DNA from: Parvibaculum sp.
GTDB taxonomy: Bacteria; Pseudomonadota; Alphaproteobacteria; Parvibaculales; Parvibaculaceae
Assembly: GCA_019635955.1 (NCBI GenBank)
Contig: JAHBYL010000014.1
Location: forward strand, 1-61,289
DNA length: 61,289 nt
Reading direction: 5' to 3'
Made by a program: the position numbers and the translations under genes. Within the stretch, counting starts at the first letter, position 1, and the number at the start of each line of letters is the position of its first letter. The notes below the pieces were generated by a model that had not been told where the DNA came from, searched no databases, and saw nothing but the letters and a program-made list of their open reading frames with translations. Below are positions 30,112 to 38,388 of this stretch, piece after piece.

Positions 30112-30885
30112 ATGACTCGCCCGGAGCAACGCAGGCAAGAAATGGATGTTGCCGAGTGGTTGCTTCGGCTTGAGGGCATCCACAAACCTAGCGGCATATG
30201 CTCCAATAAAGAGCCCTATCCCGACATATTGGCGAGAACCACAATAGGTGAAGTGGCAATTGAGGTAACACGTTATGCGTCTGATCCACCTCGCCTCGAA
30301 AAAGAAGCCACATGGGAAAAACTGCAGGCTGAGTTGGAATATCGTGCCGATGAAAAAGGATACTCGGATGTCTTTGGCATCCTAATTTTTGAGGATCGAT
30401 TAATTCCGACAGGATTAAAAAAAGAACTTTTCATAAATGAGCTTTTCGACTTTGTCAGAGACATCCACACATCTCTTACGAGCGATTTACGCGAGTTCGC
30501 CTTTCATGAGATTCCGAGCCCATTGAGAGTGGAAATCGATTCCCTCTTATTAGCGCGCCGTACTCCTGCTGACGGGGCTTATTTCAGGTCGGATTTTGAG
30601 TCTCGAACCGTCTCCGAACTTGATCCAATACTTTCAGAGATAGTCACTAAAAAGACGTCCAAGTTTCATTCGACACAAGCAACGGAACACTGGCTTGTGA
30701 TTCACTGCGGACGCACGATCTCAGCAACAATCGGTCAGATCTTTACGCGAATTTATGGGGATGGTTTGCCCCAAGTAGTGGGAGCATTTTTGTCTTCACC
30801 TTTCGACCGACTTTATATCTGCGGCATTTCCGAAGTTGCTGTGCTGGACCGAACGGGATACTGGCGGCTCATCCACACAATTTGA
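30112..30885 (+). CDS. Orphan protein, possible PD-(D/E)xK-like fold
   Basis: This 257-aa gene starts 11 bases after uvrB but is much AT-richer than its neighbours and lies against a MITE-like element, which suggests acquisition. I do not recognise a family. The N-terminus (MDVAEWLLRLEGI, PYPDILARTTIGEVAIEVTR) resembles a PD-(D/E)xK core with D38 and E51, but the expected lysine is T53, so the enzyme may be degenerate. The C-terminal half has short beta segments (EHWLVIHCGRTISA, FDRLYICGISEVAVLD). Possibly a defence-related or DNA-binding protein. Confidence 0.72.
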   Translation: MTRPEQRRQEMDVAEWLLRLEGIHKPSGICSNKEPYPDILARTTIGEVAIEVTRYASDPPRLEKEATWEKLQAELEYRADEKGYSDVFGILIFEDRLIPTGLKKELFINELFDFVRDIHTSLTSDLREFAFHEIPSPLRVEIDSLLLARRTPADGAYFRSDFESRTVSELDPILSEIVTKKTSKFHSTQATEHWLVIHCGRTISATIGQIFTRIYGDGLPQVVGAFLSSPFDRLYICGISEVAVLDRTGYWRLIHTI

Positions 30886-30907
30886 TTTCTCGCAAACCCG
30901 TCCATCT

Positions 30908-31075
30908 GGACCACCCTCCCCCTGAGGGAGGGTCGAAAAATTCAAGCGCAGCGCAGGATTTTTCGGGGAGGGGTGAGCGGATGAAATGATGGCGCGCCAT
31001 TGAAAGGCGAGCGGAGTCCCCCTCCCCAAAATTTGCGATGCAAATTTTGACCCTCCCTCAGGGGGAGGGTGGTCC
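30908..31075. repeat. MITE-like palindromic element with 27-bp terminal inverted repeats
   Basis: The ends 30908-30934 and 31049-31075 are perfect reverse complements of 27 bases, starting GGACCACCCTC. Inside, CGAAAAAT (30934-30941) pairs with ATTTTTCG (30958-30965), and AAAATTTGC (31028-31036) pairs with GCAAATTTT (31040-31048). A GGGGAGGGG/CCCCTCCCC pair lies further in. The 168-bp element has no coding capacity. No clear target-site duplication is visible at its edges. It sits in the gap between an orphan gene and a convergent membrane gene. Confidence 0.85.
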
Positions 31076-31116
31076 TGACAGCAAGCGCGGGAGCATAGTC
31101 TCACGTTCCCGCCCCC

Positions 31117-31524
31117 TCACACCCCCATCACATACTCCACCGCATCCTTCGCATCGAACACCAGCGACACGATCATCGTCGCGAGTGCTGCCACGAACCA
31201 GACGCCATAGACGCTCCGCTTGTCGATGCGGCTCCAGCGGCGGATGAAGAGCAGCGCGACCGGCGTCCAGAAGACGAGATGCGTCACGCCCCAGAGCTTG
31301 TTCCAGCCGATCGTCATGCCGAGGCCCGTCGCCGCCACGACCGAGGCGAGGAAAGCGGCGAAGAGCCAGCGCGCCTCGGAGCGGAACGGCGAGAAGACGA
31401 GGCTGCCGAGCCCCAGCACGGCGAGCATCCAGTACATCCAGTAGTGAACCCAGACGGGCAGCGCCGCGATATACGCGTCCTGCGCGGCGCTCGCCTCGGC
31501 CAGCGCCTCCATGAAGCCGCTCAT
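31117..31524 (-). CDS. Hypothetical four-helix membrane protein
   Basis: This 135-aa protein has about four membrane helices (about 23-46, 51-73, 78-94, 105-124) and tryptophan/tyrosine-rich turns (VWVHYWMYWM). The ATG at 31524 has a GGAGG site 6 bases upstream. Much longer open frame continues upstream in this direction, but it is antisense to the PAP2-DUF368 gene and lacks protein-like composition. The function is unknown. It is divergent from the PAP2-DUF368 gene with 222 bases between. Confidence 0.72.
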   Translation of the reverse strand: MSGFMEALAEASAAQDAYIAALPVWVHYWMYWMLAVLGLGSLVFSPFRSEARWLFAAFLASVVAATGLGMTIGWNKLWGVTHLVFWTPVALLFIRRWSRIDKRSVYGVWFVAALATMIVSLVFDAKDAVEYVMGV

Positions 31525-31746
31525 TCTCTCCTCCCTCGTCGATCGGTCCCGCCGGGCATATGGGTTGGGGCGCTCCCGCCCGCCAATCACGAATGCGTCA
31601 ACCTGCGGGGGCGGGCCGGCGAGGGAAAGTGAATCAAAAAGGCAACGCTGCCCCGGGAAACGTCCCCGGCCCTGCCGGAAAGCCGCCGGGAGCCGGCACC
31701 GAGCGTTATACTTCTGTCGTTTCAATGACATAGAGATGCCGCGCCG

Positions 31747-33450
31747 ATGCAGGACCGCACCGAGACAGGGATATTCGACAACCGCTGGGACCTCCGTGCC
31801 CTGGCGCTCTGGACCGGCGCGGCGCTGCTGCTGATCGGCTCGTGGTTCTTCGCGCCGACGCGCGTGGTCTGGGACGCGGTGGACCTCGCCTTCTTCCGGC
31901 TGATGAATGCGACCGTCGCGCTCGACCAGGCGGCGGCCTTCTTCTGGGCGCTGACCGGCGACCGCCGCTTCGACTATTTCTCCGCGCTCATCGTGCTCAT
32001 CCTCTATCTCTTCATCATCTCGCGCGGCGACATGGAGCGGCTGCGCCACGGGATCGCCTTTGGCGGCTCGGTCTCGATCATCCTGCTCGTCGTCATCGCG
32101 TTGCAGCGCGAATGGATCGAATATCCGCGCATGTCGCCCACGCTCTCGGTCGAGGAAGCGCATTCGATCAACGCGCTCATTCCCTGGTCGCGGGCGAAGG
32201 AAGCCTCGGCGAACAGCTTTCCGGGCGACCATGCGACCGTGATGATGCTGCTCACGCTGTGCTGGTGGGCGGCATACGGGCGCCGCATCGGCCTTCTCGC
32301 GCTCGGCCTCACTGTCGCCTTCGCCCTGCCGCGCATGGCGGCCGGCGCGCATTGGCTGACCGATGCGCTGATCGGCGGCGGCTTCGTGACGCTGCTCACC
32401 GCCGCGCTCCTTTTCGGCACGCCGCTGCTCCACTACCTCAATCGCGCCATGCGCTTTGCCGCCGACCGCGCCGTCGATCTCTGGCTTGGCGCGGTGGAGC
32501 GGATCGGCAGCGCGGGCGAAGGCGGCCCGAGCCCCGTCGCGCCCTTCCTGCGCGGCGCCTTTCTGGGCGTGGCGCAACTCGTGCCCGGTGCGAGCGGCGG
32601 CAGCTTCGCACTGATCCTGGGCCTCTACCGCCGCCTGATGCGCGCCATGGCGAGTTTCGACATGGAGCTTCTCCGCCTCCTGCGCGCGGGCCGCTTCATG
32701 GCGGCGCTCCGCCATGTGGATTTCGTGTTCCTCGTCACGCTGATCGCGGGTGCCGCCGCCGGCATCGCCTTCTTCTCTCGCGTCGTACCCGTCCATCTTC
32801 TCTCGCAGGAACTGCCGGAGATCATGTTCGGCCTTTTCTTCGGCCTTGTCGCCGCCGCCACCGTGTCGCTGCTGCGCCGCCACGGCCCGCTCGAAGGCTG
32901 GAGCTGGCTCTGGCTCGCGCTTGGCGTGACGCTGGGCCTCTCCGTCGCGCTGCTGACGCCGGTCGACACGCCGAACGAGATCTGGTTCCTCTTCCTCTGC
33001 GGGCTCATCGCCGTTGTCGCCGCGATGATGCCGGGCATTTCCGCCGCGCTCATCCTGCTTGTGCTCGGCAAATATGCGGCGACCATCGAGGCCGTGGCGC
33101 AGGTCGACTTCGCCTATCTCGCGCCCTTCGCCGCCGGCGTCGCCGTGGGCGCGGTGGCGCTGTCCCGCCTCGTCACCGCCCTGCTCGCCCGCCACGCCCA
33201 GCCGCTGATGCTCGCCGCGACCGGCATCATGGGCGGATCGCTGCTCGCCGTCTGGCCCTTCCAGCACCGCGAATACATCGAGATCGGCGGCGAGCTGCGC
33301 CTCGTCGCCTCCGCGCCCTATCTCCCCGAAACCTTCGATAGCGGCGTCGTCATGGGCCTTGCCGCCATGATCGCCGGTGCACTCGCCTACCGCCTGCTGC
33401 AGCGCCTCGCCGCCCGCGACGACATGCCCGAAGCGCGCCCCAACGCCTGA
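31747..33450 (+). CDS. PAP2 phosphatase fused to DUF368 lipid-phosphate translocase domain
   Basis: This 567-aa membrane protein joins two families. Residues about 1-240 are a PAP2 lipid phosphatase: NSFPGDHATV with H162, and RMAAGAHWLTD with R196, H202 and D206. The classical first motif (KxxxxxxRP) is not obvious. Residues about 265-560 are a full DUF368 domain with its two inverted-repeat signatures, FLRGAFLGVAQLVPGASGGS (267-286) and AAMMPGISAALILLVLGKY (near 429). DUF368 (PopT-type) proteins return undecaprenyl phosphate across the inner membrane, and PAP2 enzymes make it from the pyrophosphate outside. One polypeptide could thus do both recycling steps. A stand-alone PAP2 paralogue follows 87 bases later. 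Confidence 0.9.
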   Translation: MQDRTETGIFDNRWDLRALALWTGAALLLIGSWFFAPTRVVWDAVDLAFFRLMNATVALDQAAAFFWALTGDRRFDYFSALIVLILYLFIISRGDMERLRHGIAFGGSVSIILLVVIALQREWIEYPRMSPTLSVEEAHSINALIPWSRAKEASANSFPGDHATVMMLLTLCWWAAYGRRIGLLALGLTVAFALPRMAAGAHWLTDALIGGGFVTLLTAALLFGTPLLHYLNRAMRFAADRAVDLWLGAVERIGSAGEGGPSPVAPFLRGAFLGVAQLVPGASGGSFALILGLYRRLMRAMASFDMELLRLLRAGRFMAALRHVDFVFLVTLIAGAAAGIAFFSRVVPVHLLSQELPEIMFGLFFGLVAAATVSLLRRHGPLEGWSWLWLALGVTLGLSVALLTPVDTPNEIWFLFLCGLIAVVAAMMPGISAALILLVLGKYAATIEAVAQVDFAYLAPFAAGVAVGAVALSRLVTALLARHAQPLMLAATGIMGGSLLAVWPFQHREYIEIGGELRLVASAPYLPETFDSGVVMGLAAMIAGALAYRLLQRLAARDDMPEARPNA

Positions 33451-33536
33451 GGCGGGAACCCGTCACCAAAGGTTCAAAAAAGCGGCAAAGAGCGGTAATG
33501 TGTCCGTCACGAATGTGACATGGAGACACGGGCGAG

Positions 33537-34313
33537 ATGGCCGGCCGCGACATCGATATATTTGAACGCCGTTGGAACAAGGCGCACCTTGCTGTGTGGG
33601 GCGGACTGTCCATTCTGCTCTTTGGTTCCTGGCTTCTGCCCGCGACGCGCGAGATCTGGGACGTGATCGACGTCGCCTTCTTTCGCGCGCTGAATGAAAC
33701 CGTCACCTGGGGCCAGGGCTTCGCCGCTTTCTGGGCGCTGACAGGCGACCGCCTGTTCGATGTCTTCTCCGCGCTTGTGCTTGCGGGCTTCTATCTCATC
33801 GTCATCACGCGAGGCGGCATGAAGGAGTTCCGCCATGGCCTCGCCTTCGGCGCAGCGACCGTGGTGCTGCTCGGCCTCGTCATCATGCTCCAGCGCGAGA
33901 TGATTTCCTTTCCGCGCTACTCGCCTTCCATGGCGCTCGACACCTATCACTCGATTCAGGATTTCATCGGCTGGTCGCGCGCCAAGGAAGGTTCGAACAC
34001 GAGCTTCCCCGGCGACCATGCGACCGTCTCCATGCTGCTGACGCTTGCCTGGTGGCTGGCCTATGGCTGGCGTGTCGGTCTGATCGCGGCCGGCCTCACC
34101 GTCATCTTCACGCTGCCGCGCCTTGCCGCCGGCGCCCATTGGCTGACCGATGTGCTGGTGGGCGGCGGCTTCGTCACCTTCGCCGTCGCCGCGCTCTTCC
34201 TCGGCACGCCGGCGCTGCATCATGCCTATGGCTTCTTCCGCCAATATACCGACCGCATGACCAATCGCGGCCTCGCCGCCTATGAGCGCGTCCATGCGCG
34301 GGTGCGCGGATAG
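33537..34313 (+). CDS. PAP2 family lipid phosphatase
   Basis: This 258-aa membrane phosphatase is a paralogue of the N-terminal half of the preceding gene; both share WALTGDR, SFPGDHAT and AAGAHWLTD. Catalytic residues are H161 in SFPGDHATV and R195, H201 and D205 in RLAAGAHWLTD. About six membrane helices are expected. Unlike its neighbour it ends after the PAP2 domain. It probably acts on undecaprenyl pyrophosphate or another isoprenoid/phospholipid phosphate in the periplasm. A tandem duplication followed by gain or loss of DUF368 is the simplest history. Confidence 0.9.
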   Translation: MAGRDIDIFERRWNKAHLAVWGGLSILLFGSWLLPATREIWDVIDVAFFRALNETVTWGQGFAAFWALTGDRLFDVFSALVLAGFYLIVITRGGMKEFRHGLAFGAATVVLLGLVIMLQREMISFPRYSPSMALDTYHSIQDFIGWSRAKEGSNTSFPGDHATVSMLLTLAWWLAYGWRVGLIAAGLTVIFTLPRLAAGAHWLTDVLVGGGFVTFAVAALFLGTPALHHAYGFFRQYTDRMTNRGLAAYERVHARVRG

Positions 34314-34315
34314 GC

Positions 34316-34807
34316 ATGGCGCCGCCGAAAAGACCCGGCAAGCGCACCCTCGCCAATCCCGAATGGGCGGAAGGCAACTGCCGCTGCGGGGCGGTGCGCT
34401 TTGCGATCATGTATCCCGCGCTCTGGGCCTGGCACGACCATTCCGCCGCCACGCGCGCGGCGACGGGCGCGGCCGCCATGACCTGGGTCGGAAGCTGGAA
34501 AAAGCGGTTCCGCCTCCTCGACGGCGAGGACGAAATCGCGCGCTACGAGGAGCCGGGCCTTGCCCGCAGCTTCTGCAGGCGTTGCGGCACGCCGCTCTTC
34601 TACGAGCGCGACCGCTCGCGCCACGTCATCAATATTCCGCGCGGCCTGTTTACCGGCCGCACCGGCCGGGAACCGCGCTATCATGCCGGGCTGAAGGACA
34701 TGCCCGACTGGGCCTACAAGGGGGAACCTGTTGCTCCCTTGAAGGGTTTTCCCGGCATCATGATCGAGCGGAAACGCAAGAAAACCGCGCCTGAAGGCAT
34801 GTTCTGA
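34316..34807 (+). CDS. GFA-family protein with missing middle cysteine pair
   Basis: This 163-aa protein resembles the GFA (glutathione-dependent formaldehyde-activating)/CENP-V fold. The first knuckle EGNCRCGAVRF (22-24) and the last knuckle ARSFCRRCGTPLFYE are present. The central CxxC that completes the second zinc site in most members is replaced by AWHDHSAATRAATG, where histidines might substitute. It starts 2 bases after the PAP2 stop, so it is probably cotranscribed. Whether it is an enzyme is uncertain. Confidence 0.82.
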   Translation: MAPPKRPGKRTLANPEWAEGNCRCGAVRFAIMYPALWAWHDHSAATRAATGAAAMTWVGSWKKRFRLLDGEDEIARYEEPGLARSFCRRCGTPLFYERDRSRHVINIPRGLFTGRTGREPRYHAGLKDMPDWAYKGEPVAPLKGFPGIMIERKRKKTAPEGMF

Positions 34808-34876
34808 CCTGCACGCTTTTGCCATATTTGCCGCCTATCTTGATGACGTGACCGGATCATTGACGGAGACGCACAC

Positions 34877-35212
34877 ATGCGCGCGATATTCGCCATCCTT
34901 GCACTGACGATTCCGCTGGCCGGCGCCCCGGCCCTGGCGCAGGAAAGCGATGCCGGCAAGGAACGCTCGCCCGTCGGCCAGGCCGTGGACGGCGTGAAGG
35001 AAGGCGGCCGCACCATCGGCCACGGCGCACGCGACGCGACAAGGGCGATCGGCCATGGCACCCGCGACGCGGTGCACACTGTGGGCGATACGGCGGACGA
35101 AGTGACGACTGAAATCGGCCATGGCACACGCGACGCTGTGAAGGAAACCGGCAACTTCTTCACCCGCATCGGCCACGCCTTCCGCGACGGCTGGAACGAT
35201 CTCACCAATTGA
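34877..35212 (+). CDS. Secreted protein of 11-residue amphipathic repeats
   Basis: This 111-aa protein has a clear signal peptide (cleavage near ALA|QES, residue 21). The mature part is a tandem of 11-residue units: TIGHGARDATR, AIGHGTRDAVH, TVGDTADEVTT, EIGHGTRDAVK, then a related IGHAFRDG. Eleven-residue repeats usually form amphipathic helices that lie on membranes, as in LEA-like or apolipoprotein-like proteins. The family is unknown to me, and it is probably periplasmic or on the outer-membrane inner face. Confidence 0.72.
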   Translation: MRAIFAILALTIPLAGAPALAQESDAGKERSPVGQAVDGVKEGGRTIGHGARDATRAIGHGTRDAVHTVGDTADEVTTEIGHGTRDAVKETGNFFTRIGHAFRDGWNDLTN

Positions 35213-35221
35213 TTGCGGCCG

Positions 35222-35776
35222 ATGACCGCAGCCCTTCTTCTCGGCACCACCGGCATGCTCGCCGCTGCGGCGCGCCATGCCGCCTTGCAGGCGGATGATT
35301 GCGTCCTCGTCTCGCGCAACGCCGGCGCCTTCTCCTTCGGCGACGCGGCGCTCGACGCGAAGCTCACGCGCCTCTCGCTCTCCTATGACGATGAAGCCGC
35401 CTTTCTCGAGGCGCTCGCGCCGCATGCGCCTTTCGATCTGGCGCTGACATGGATCAGGCCGCGCGCGGAACTGCTCCGCGCCGCGCTCGACGCATTGATC
35501 GCGCCAGGCGGCTTGCTGGTGGAAGTGATGGGCTCGCGCTCGATACTCACGGGAAGCAACGGCGAGCCGTCCATCGCCTCGCTCCGCGCCGACGCCCTCG
35601 CCCTGCAGCCGGACATTGCCTATGCCCAGCTGGTGCTCGGCTTCATGCGCGGGAACGGCGCCTCGCGCTGGCTCAATCATGACGAAATCTCCGCGGCCGC
35701 CATCGCCCAGATCGAGGCCCCGCAGGCGCGCCGCATCGCCGGCACGCTGGAACCCTGGGACGAACGCCCGCGCTGA
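35222..35776 (+). CDS. Short Rossmann-like (SDR-related) protein
   Basis: This 184-aa protein starts with a nucleotide-binding-like strand-loop (TAALLLGTTGMLAAAARHAA) and a second strand VLVSRNAG, as in short SDR-related proteins of about 180 aa. The catalytic Tyr-x3-Lys of true SDRs is not seen, so it may bind a nucleotide without redox activity. The ATG at 35222 was chosen over a TTG 9 bases earlier. It is 9 bases from the preceding secreted-protein gene and converges on the next gene with no gap. Confidence 0.6.
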   Translation: MTAALLLGTTGMLAAAARHAALQADDCVLVSRNAGAFSFGDAALDAKLTRLSLSYDDEAAFLEALAPHAPFDLALTWIRPRAELLRAALDALIAPGGLLVEVMGSRSILTGSNGEPSIASLRADALALQPDIAYAQLVLGFMRGNGASRWLNHDEISAAAIAQIEAPQARRIAGTLEPWDERPR

Positions 35777-36388
35777 TCAGCCGCGTGCGTAGAAGGCGAA
35801 ACGCCGCAAGCCGAGATGCAGCGCCGCACCGAGCGCAATGAGCAGCCCCGCCACGATGAAACGCGTCCATATCAGGCTGAACTGGAGATGCACCGGGAAG
35901 GCCTGTGTCTTCGACACCGAGCCCGCCTTCAGTTCCTCGATCTCCTCCGCATGCTCGGACGTGATCATCTCGAGAAGATCGCGAAAGCTCCGGTAGCGGA
36001 CGATCGCCACTTCGTCCCAGCCCTCGAGACCGGCAGGCTCGATGAAGCGGGAAAAGGGCCGCCCGAGAAAGACCGGATGCCCGCCGCGCTTCAGAAGCTC
36101 CGGAATGATGAGACGGTTATAGGCCGCCGCGGCTTCCGCATCCGCCGGATCGTCGATGAGGTTCACCATGAAGAATTCGCGCCCGTCATCGTTGCGCGCA
36201 ATGGATTCGATCGCGGCCCGGAGCGAGGGGTTGGGATGGGCATGCGCCCGCCCGTCGAGAAGCGCGAGATAATGAGCCGTCTCTTCAGCTGTGAGCGGCC
36301 TGCCCGCTCCGCCATACCAGTAGACGAAGGCCGCATAGAGGAGGGCGAGCGCCAGGCTCAGCACTCCGGGTCCGGTAACGCGCGGCAT
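35777..36388 (-). CDS. Membrane-anchored protein with DUF1330-like domain
   Basis: This 203-aa protein has an N-terminal membrane helix (about 8-26) and a C-terminal one (about 174-196). Between them, residues about 45-165 (VNLIDDPADAEAAAAYNRLI, then DEVAIVRYRSFRDLLEMITS) resemble the ferredoxin-like dimeric alpha-beta barrel fold of DUF1330/Dabb proteins. Function is unknown. Its stop follows directly on the stop of the convergent SDR-like gene. Confidence 0.7.
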   Translation of the reverse strand: MPRVTGPGVLSLALALLYAAFVYWYGGAGRPLTAEETAHYLALLDGRAHAHPNPSLRAAIESIARNDDGREFFMVNLIDDPADAEAAAAYNRLIIPELLKRGGHPVFLGRPFSRFIEPAGLEGWDEVAIVRYRSFRDLLEMITSEHAEEIEELKAGSVSKTQAFPVHLQFSLIWTRFIVAGLLIALGAALHLGLRRFAFYARG

Positions 36389-36455
36389 GATGCTCCCTCT
36401 CTGCCCTTCGACCGGAACAGACTAGGCGCGCCGCATTAAATTGGCAATATTAGTG

Positions 36456-37703
36456 TCACTTCTTGGCGAAGCGTTCGCGAATGTCCTGAAATGCCGACAT
36501 GAGCCGCGGTTCGTTCTTCACGAAGCGCTTGAACGCCAGACCCTGCCGGAGTCCGAAGGCCGGCAACAGGCCGAGCAGCGTCGTCCCCGATACGAGATTG
36601 CGCATCTCGGTCGGCCTATCGCAGAAGCTCTCCTTGTAGGCCGCGTAACCTACGGAAAGATCGTAAACCTCGATGCCGCGCTCGATGCTCGCCTCGATCA
36701 GCTTCAGAAGGTGTAACCGGCCCGGCGAAAGCCTGGGCAGAATCTCGTGATCGTAGGTGTGAACCATCAGCGTCGCGCGGTTCCGCCAGACATGACCGAC
36801 GCTGCCCGACAGGAACCTGCCATCGAGCCGGAGCTCCGCCACGTCGAGGAGCCGCCGTTCCTCCGGCAGCAGCGCCAGTTCGCGGAAGGCGGCAAGATGC
36901 CCCGCATCGGAAAAGATCGAAGAGATGCCCTGCGCTGCAAGCTGCGCCGCCTTGCGCGACAACACTTCTTCCGTCATCGCGAGCCTTTCCTCCGGCGTCG
37001 CGGCATAGCGGAATGTCACCTCGCCTTCCGCCTCGAGCTTCTTCAGCTTGGTGCGGTCGGACCGGCGCGTCTCCGCGCGGTAACGTTGCGAGAAAGTCTC
37101 AAAGTCTTGCGGCAGGTCGAACACATAGGCGGAATCCGCCGCCGGTTCTCCTCGCAGCAGGGCGAAGGGATTGCCGAAGGGCCGCTCCGGCGTACCGAGG
37201 GACACTGGCTGGTTCTGAAGCATTACCATGTCATGCGGCGGCAGGGCGCGGCGGATCTGCCGCCAGAGCGCCGGAAATTCCGCATTCGTCACGTGACGGG
37301 AAAAATCCTCCGCAACGAGCGGGCCCTTGTAATCGGCAAGCCGCCCGCCGAGCCAGACGAGGCGCCGCAGACCCGCCTTCCGCTCGACGCCGAGCGGCGC
37401 GAGAAGCAAGGTCTCGCCCTGCCGCGCGACCGTCACGATGGCGGGCTCGATGCCCTCTGCCGCGCCGACATGGGCGTGCCAGGCGGAAAGCCAGTCATGC
37501 GTCTGAAAGGCGGTGCCCCGCGCCCGCGCCTCGAATTCCCGCCAGGCCGGCGCCGCCGCCTCGAAACTCTCGAAGACCGTGATGCCACCTGCATGCGCAA
37601 GCCGCGCCCTGTACCCCGCCCGGAACCGCGCGCTCACGCCGCGCTTGCGCATGGGCCGCCCGGCCGCCGGAATGGTAAAATCTTCGCTCGAAACGCTCAT
37701 CAT
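36456..37703 (-). CDS. CelD/BcsL-family acyltransferase (GNAT-like, PF13480 type)
   Basis: This 415-aa protein has the double-GNAT layout of the CelD/BioF2-like family linked to exopolysaccharide and cellulose synthesis. Family features are GTAFQTHDWLSAWHAHVG, the LRRLVWLGGRLADYKGPLV stretch, and the C-terminal DLSVGYAAYKESFCDRPTEM. It probably acylates a sugar or peptide in cell-envelope biosynthesis. The start is taken at the first of two adjacent ATGs (37703), 8 bases after an AGGG; a TTG at 37718 is less likely. No polysaccharide cluster is nearby. Confidence 0.85.
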   Translation of the reverse strand: MMSVSSEDFTIPAAGRPMRKRGVSARFRAGYRARLAHAGGITVFESFEAAAPAWREFEARARGTAFQTHDWLSAWHAHVGAAEGIEPAIVTVARQGETLLLAPLGVERKAGLRRLVWLGGRLADYKGPLVAEDFSRHVTNAEFPALWRQIRRALPPHDMVMLQNQPVSLGTPERPFGNPFALLRGEPAADSAYVFDLPQDFETFSQRYRAETRRSDRTKLKKLEAEGEVTFRYAATPEERLAMTEEVLSRKAAQLAAQGISSIFSDAGHLAAFRELALLPEERRLLDVAELRLDGRFLSGSVGHVWRNRATLMVHTYDHEILPRLSPGRLHLLKLIEASIERGIEVYDLSVGYAAYKESFCDRPTEMRNLVSGTTLLGLLPAFGLRQGLAFKRFVKNEPRLMSAFQDIRERFAKK

Positions 37704-37822
37704 GCCGCCCTGGAACAATTTGTCCCGTTTCGGGACGCATTGCGGAAAACTCGCTTGTTCCCAGCAATCTGCCGGCCAAGGCGGTGGTAGGATGCGGCAA
37801 TGAGAAAACGGGAGGAATCGGA

Positions 37823-38176
37823 ATGAAACCTGCGCTTGTTCCCTTCGACATCAAGGACCTGCGGCCGGAAAAAGGAAGTCCCGCACCCTACCGCATCGTG
37901 AAGGGCAAACCGCAGAACCGGAGCTGGAACCTCTACAGTTCCGGGGATGGCAAGTTTCACTCGGGCATCTGGGAAAGCGACCCGGGCGAATGGATCATCC
38001 GCTACACCGAGGACGAGTTCTGCCACATCCTCGAAGGGGTGAGCATCATCCGCAGCGATGACGGCACCTCCATGACGGTCCGGGCGGGCGACGCCTTCGT
38101 CATCCCGGCCGGCTTTTCCGGGAGCTGGGAAGTCGTGGAGCGCACGCGCAAGCACTACGCGATTTACGAGGCCTGA
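37823..38176 (+). CDS. Cupin-domain protein (DUF861-like)
   Basis: This 117-aa single cupin has a beta-barrel with NRSWNLYSSGDGKFHSGIWE, the metal-site-like ITYTEDEFCHILEGV segment (here IRYTEDEFCHILEGVSIIRS), and AGDAFVIPAGFSGSWEVVE. It resembles the DUF861/ureidoglycine-aminohydrolase-type cupins, whose members are mostly uncharacterised. A GGAGG site precedes the ATG at 37823. It is divergent from the CelD-like gene with 119 bases between. Confidence 0.87.
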   Translation: MKPALVPFDIKDLRPEKGSPAPYRIVKGKPQNRSWNLYSSGDGKFHSGIWESDPGEWIIRYTEDEFCHILEGVSIIRSDDGTSMTVRAGDAFVIPAGFSGSWEVVERTRKHYAIYEA

Positions 38177-38388
38177 CCCCCGCCACCCCGAAACGAGGGA
38201 TTTCGGCGGCATTCTTGCCATATTGCCCTTCCGCCCCTATATGCCTTGGAACCGGGGCCGGGGGCGGACCTGCCATTGATGGAGAGGACGGGCGTCAATA
38301 TGCGGGCTCAAAGCCGCATATATCGCTGCAATACGGCCCGCACGGGAGTGCCGGCACCGGACGTTCTTTCCCTGAACGAGGCGCGTTG

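Noticed and set aside
31525..33267. Upstream extension of the minus-strand frame that ends in the 135-aa membrane protein.
   Set aside because: Antisense to the PAP2-DUF368 gene and of charged, low-complexity composition; the GGAGG site and ATG at 31524 mark the real start.
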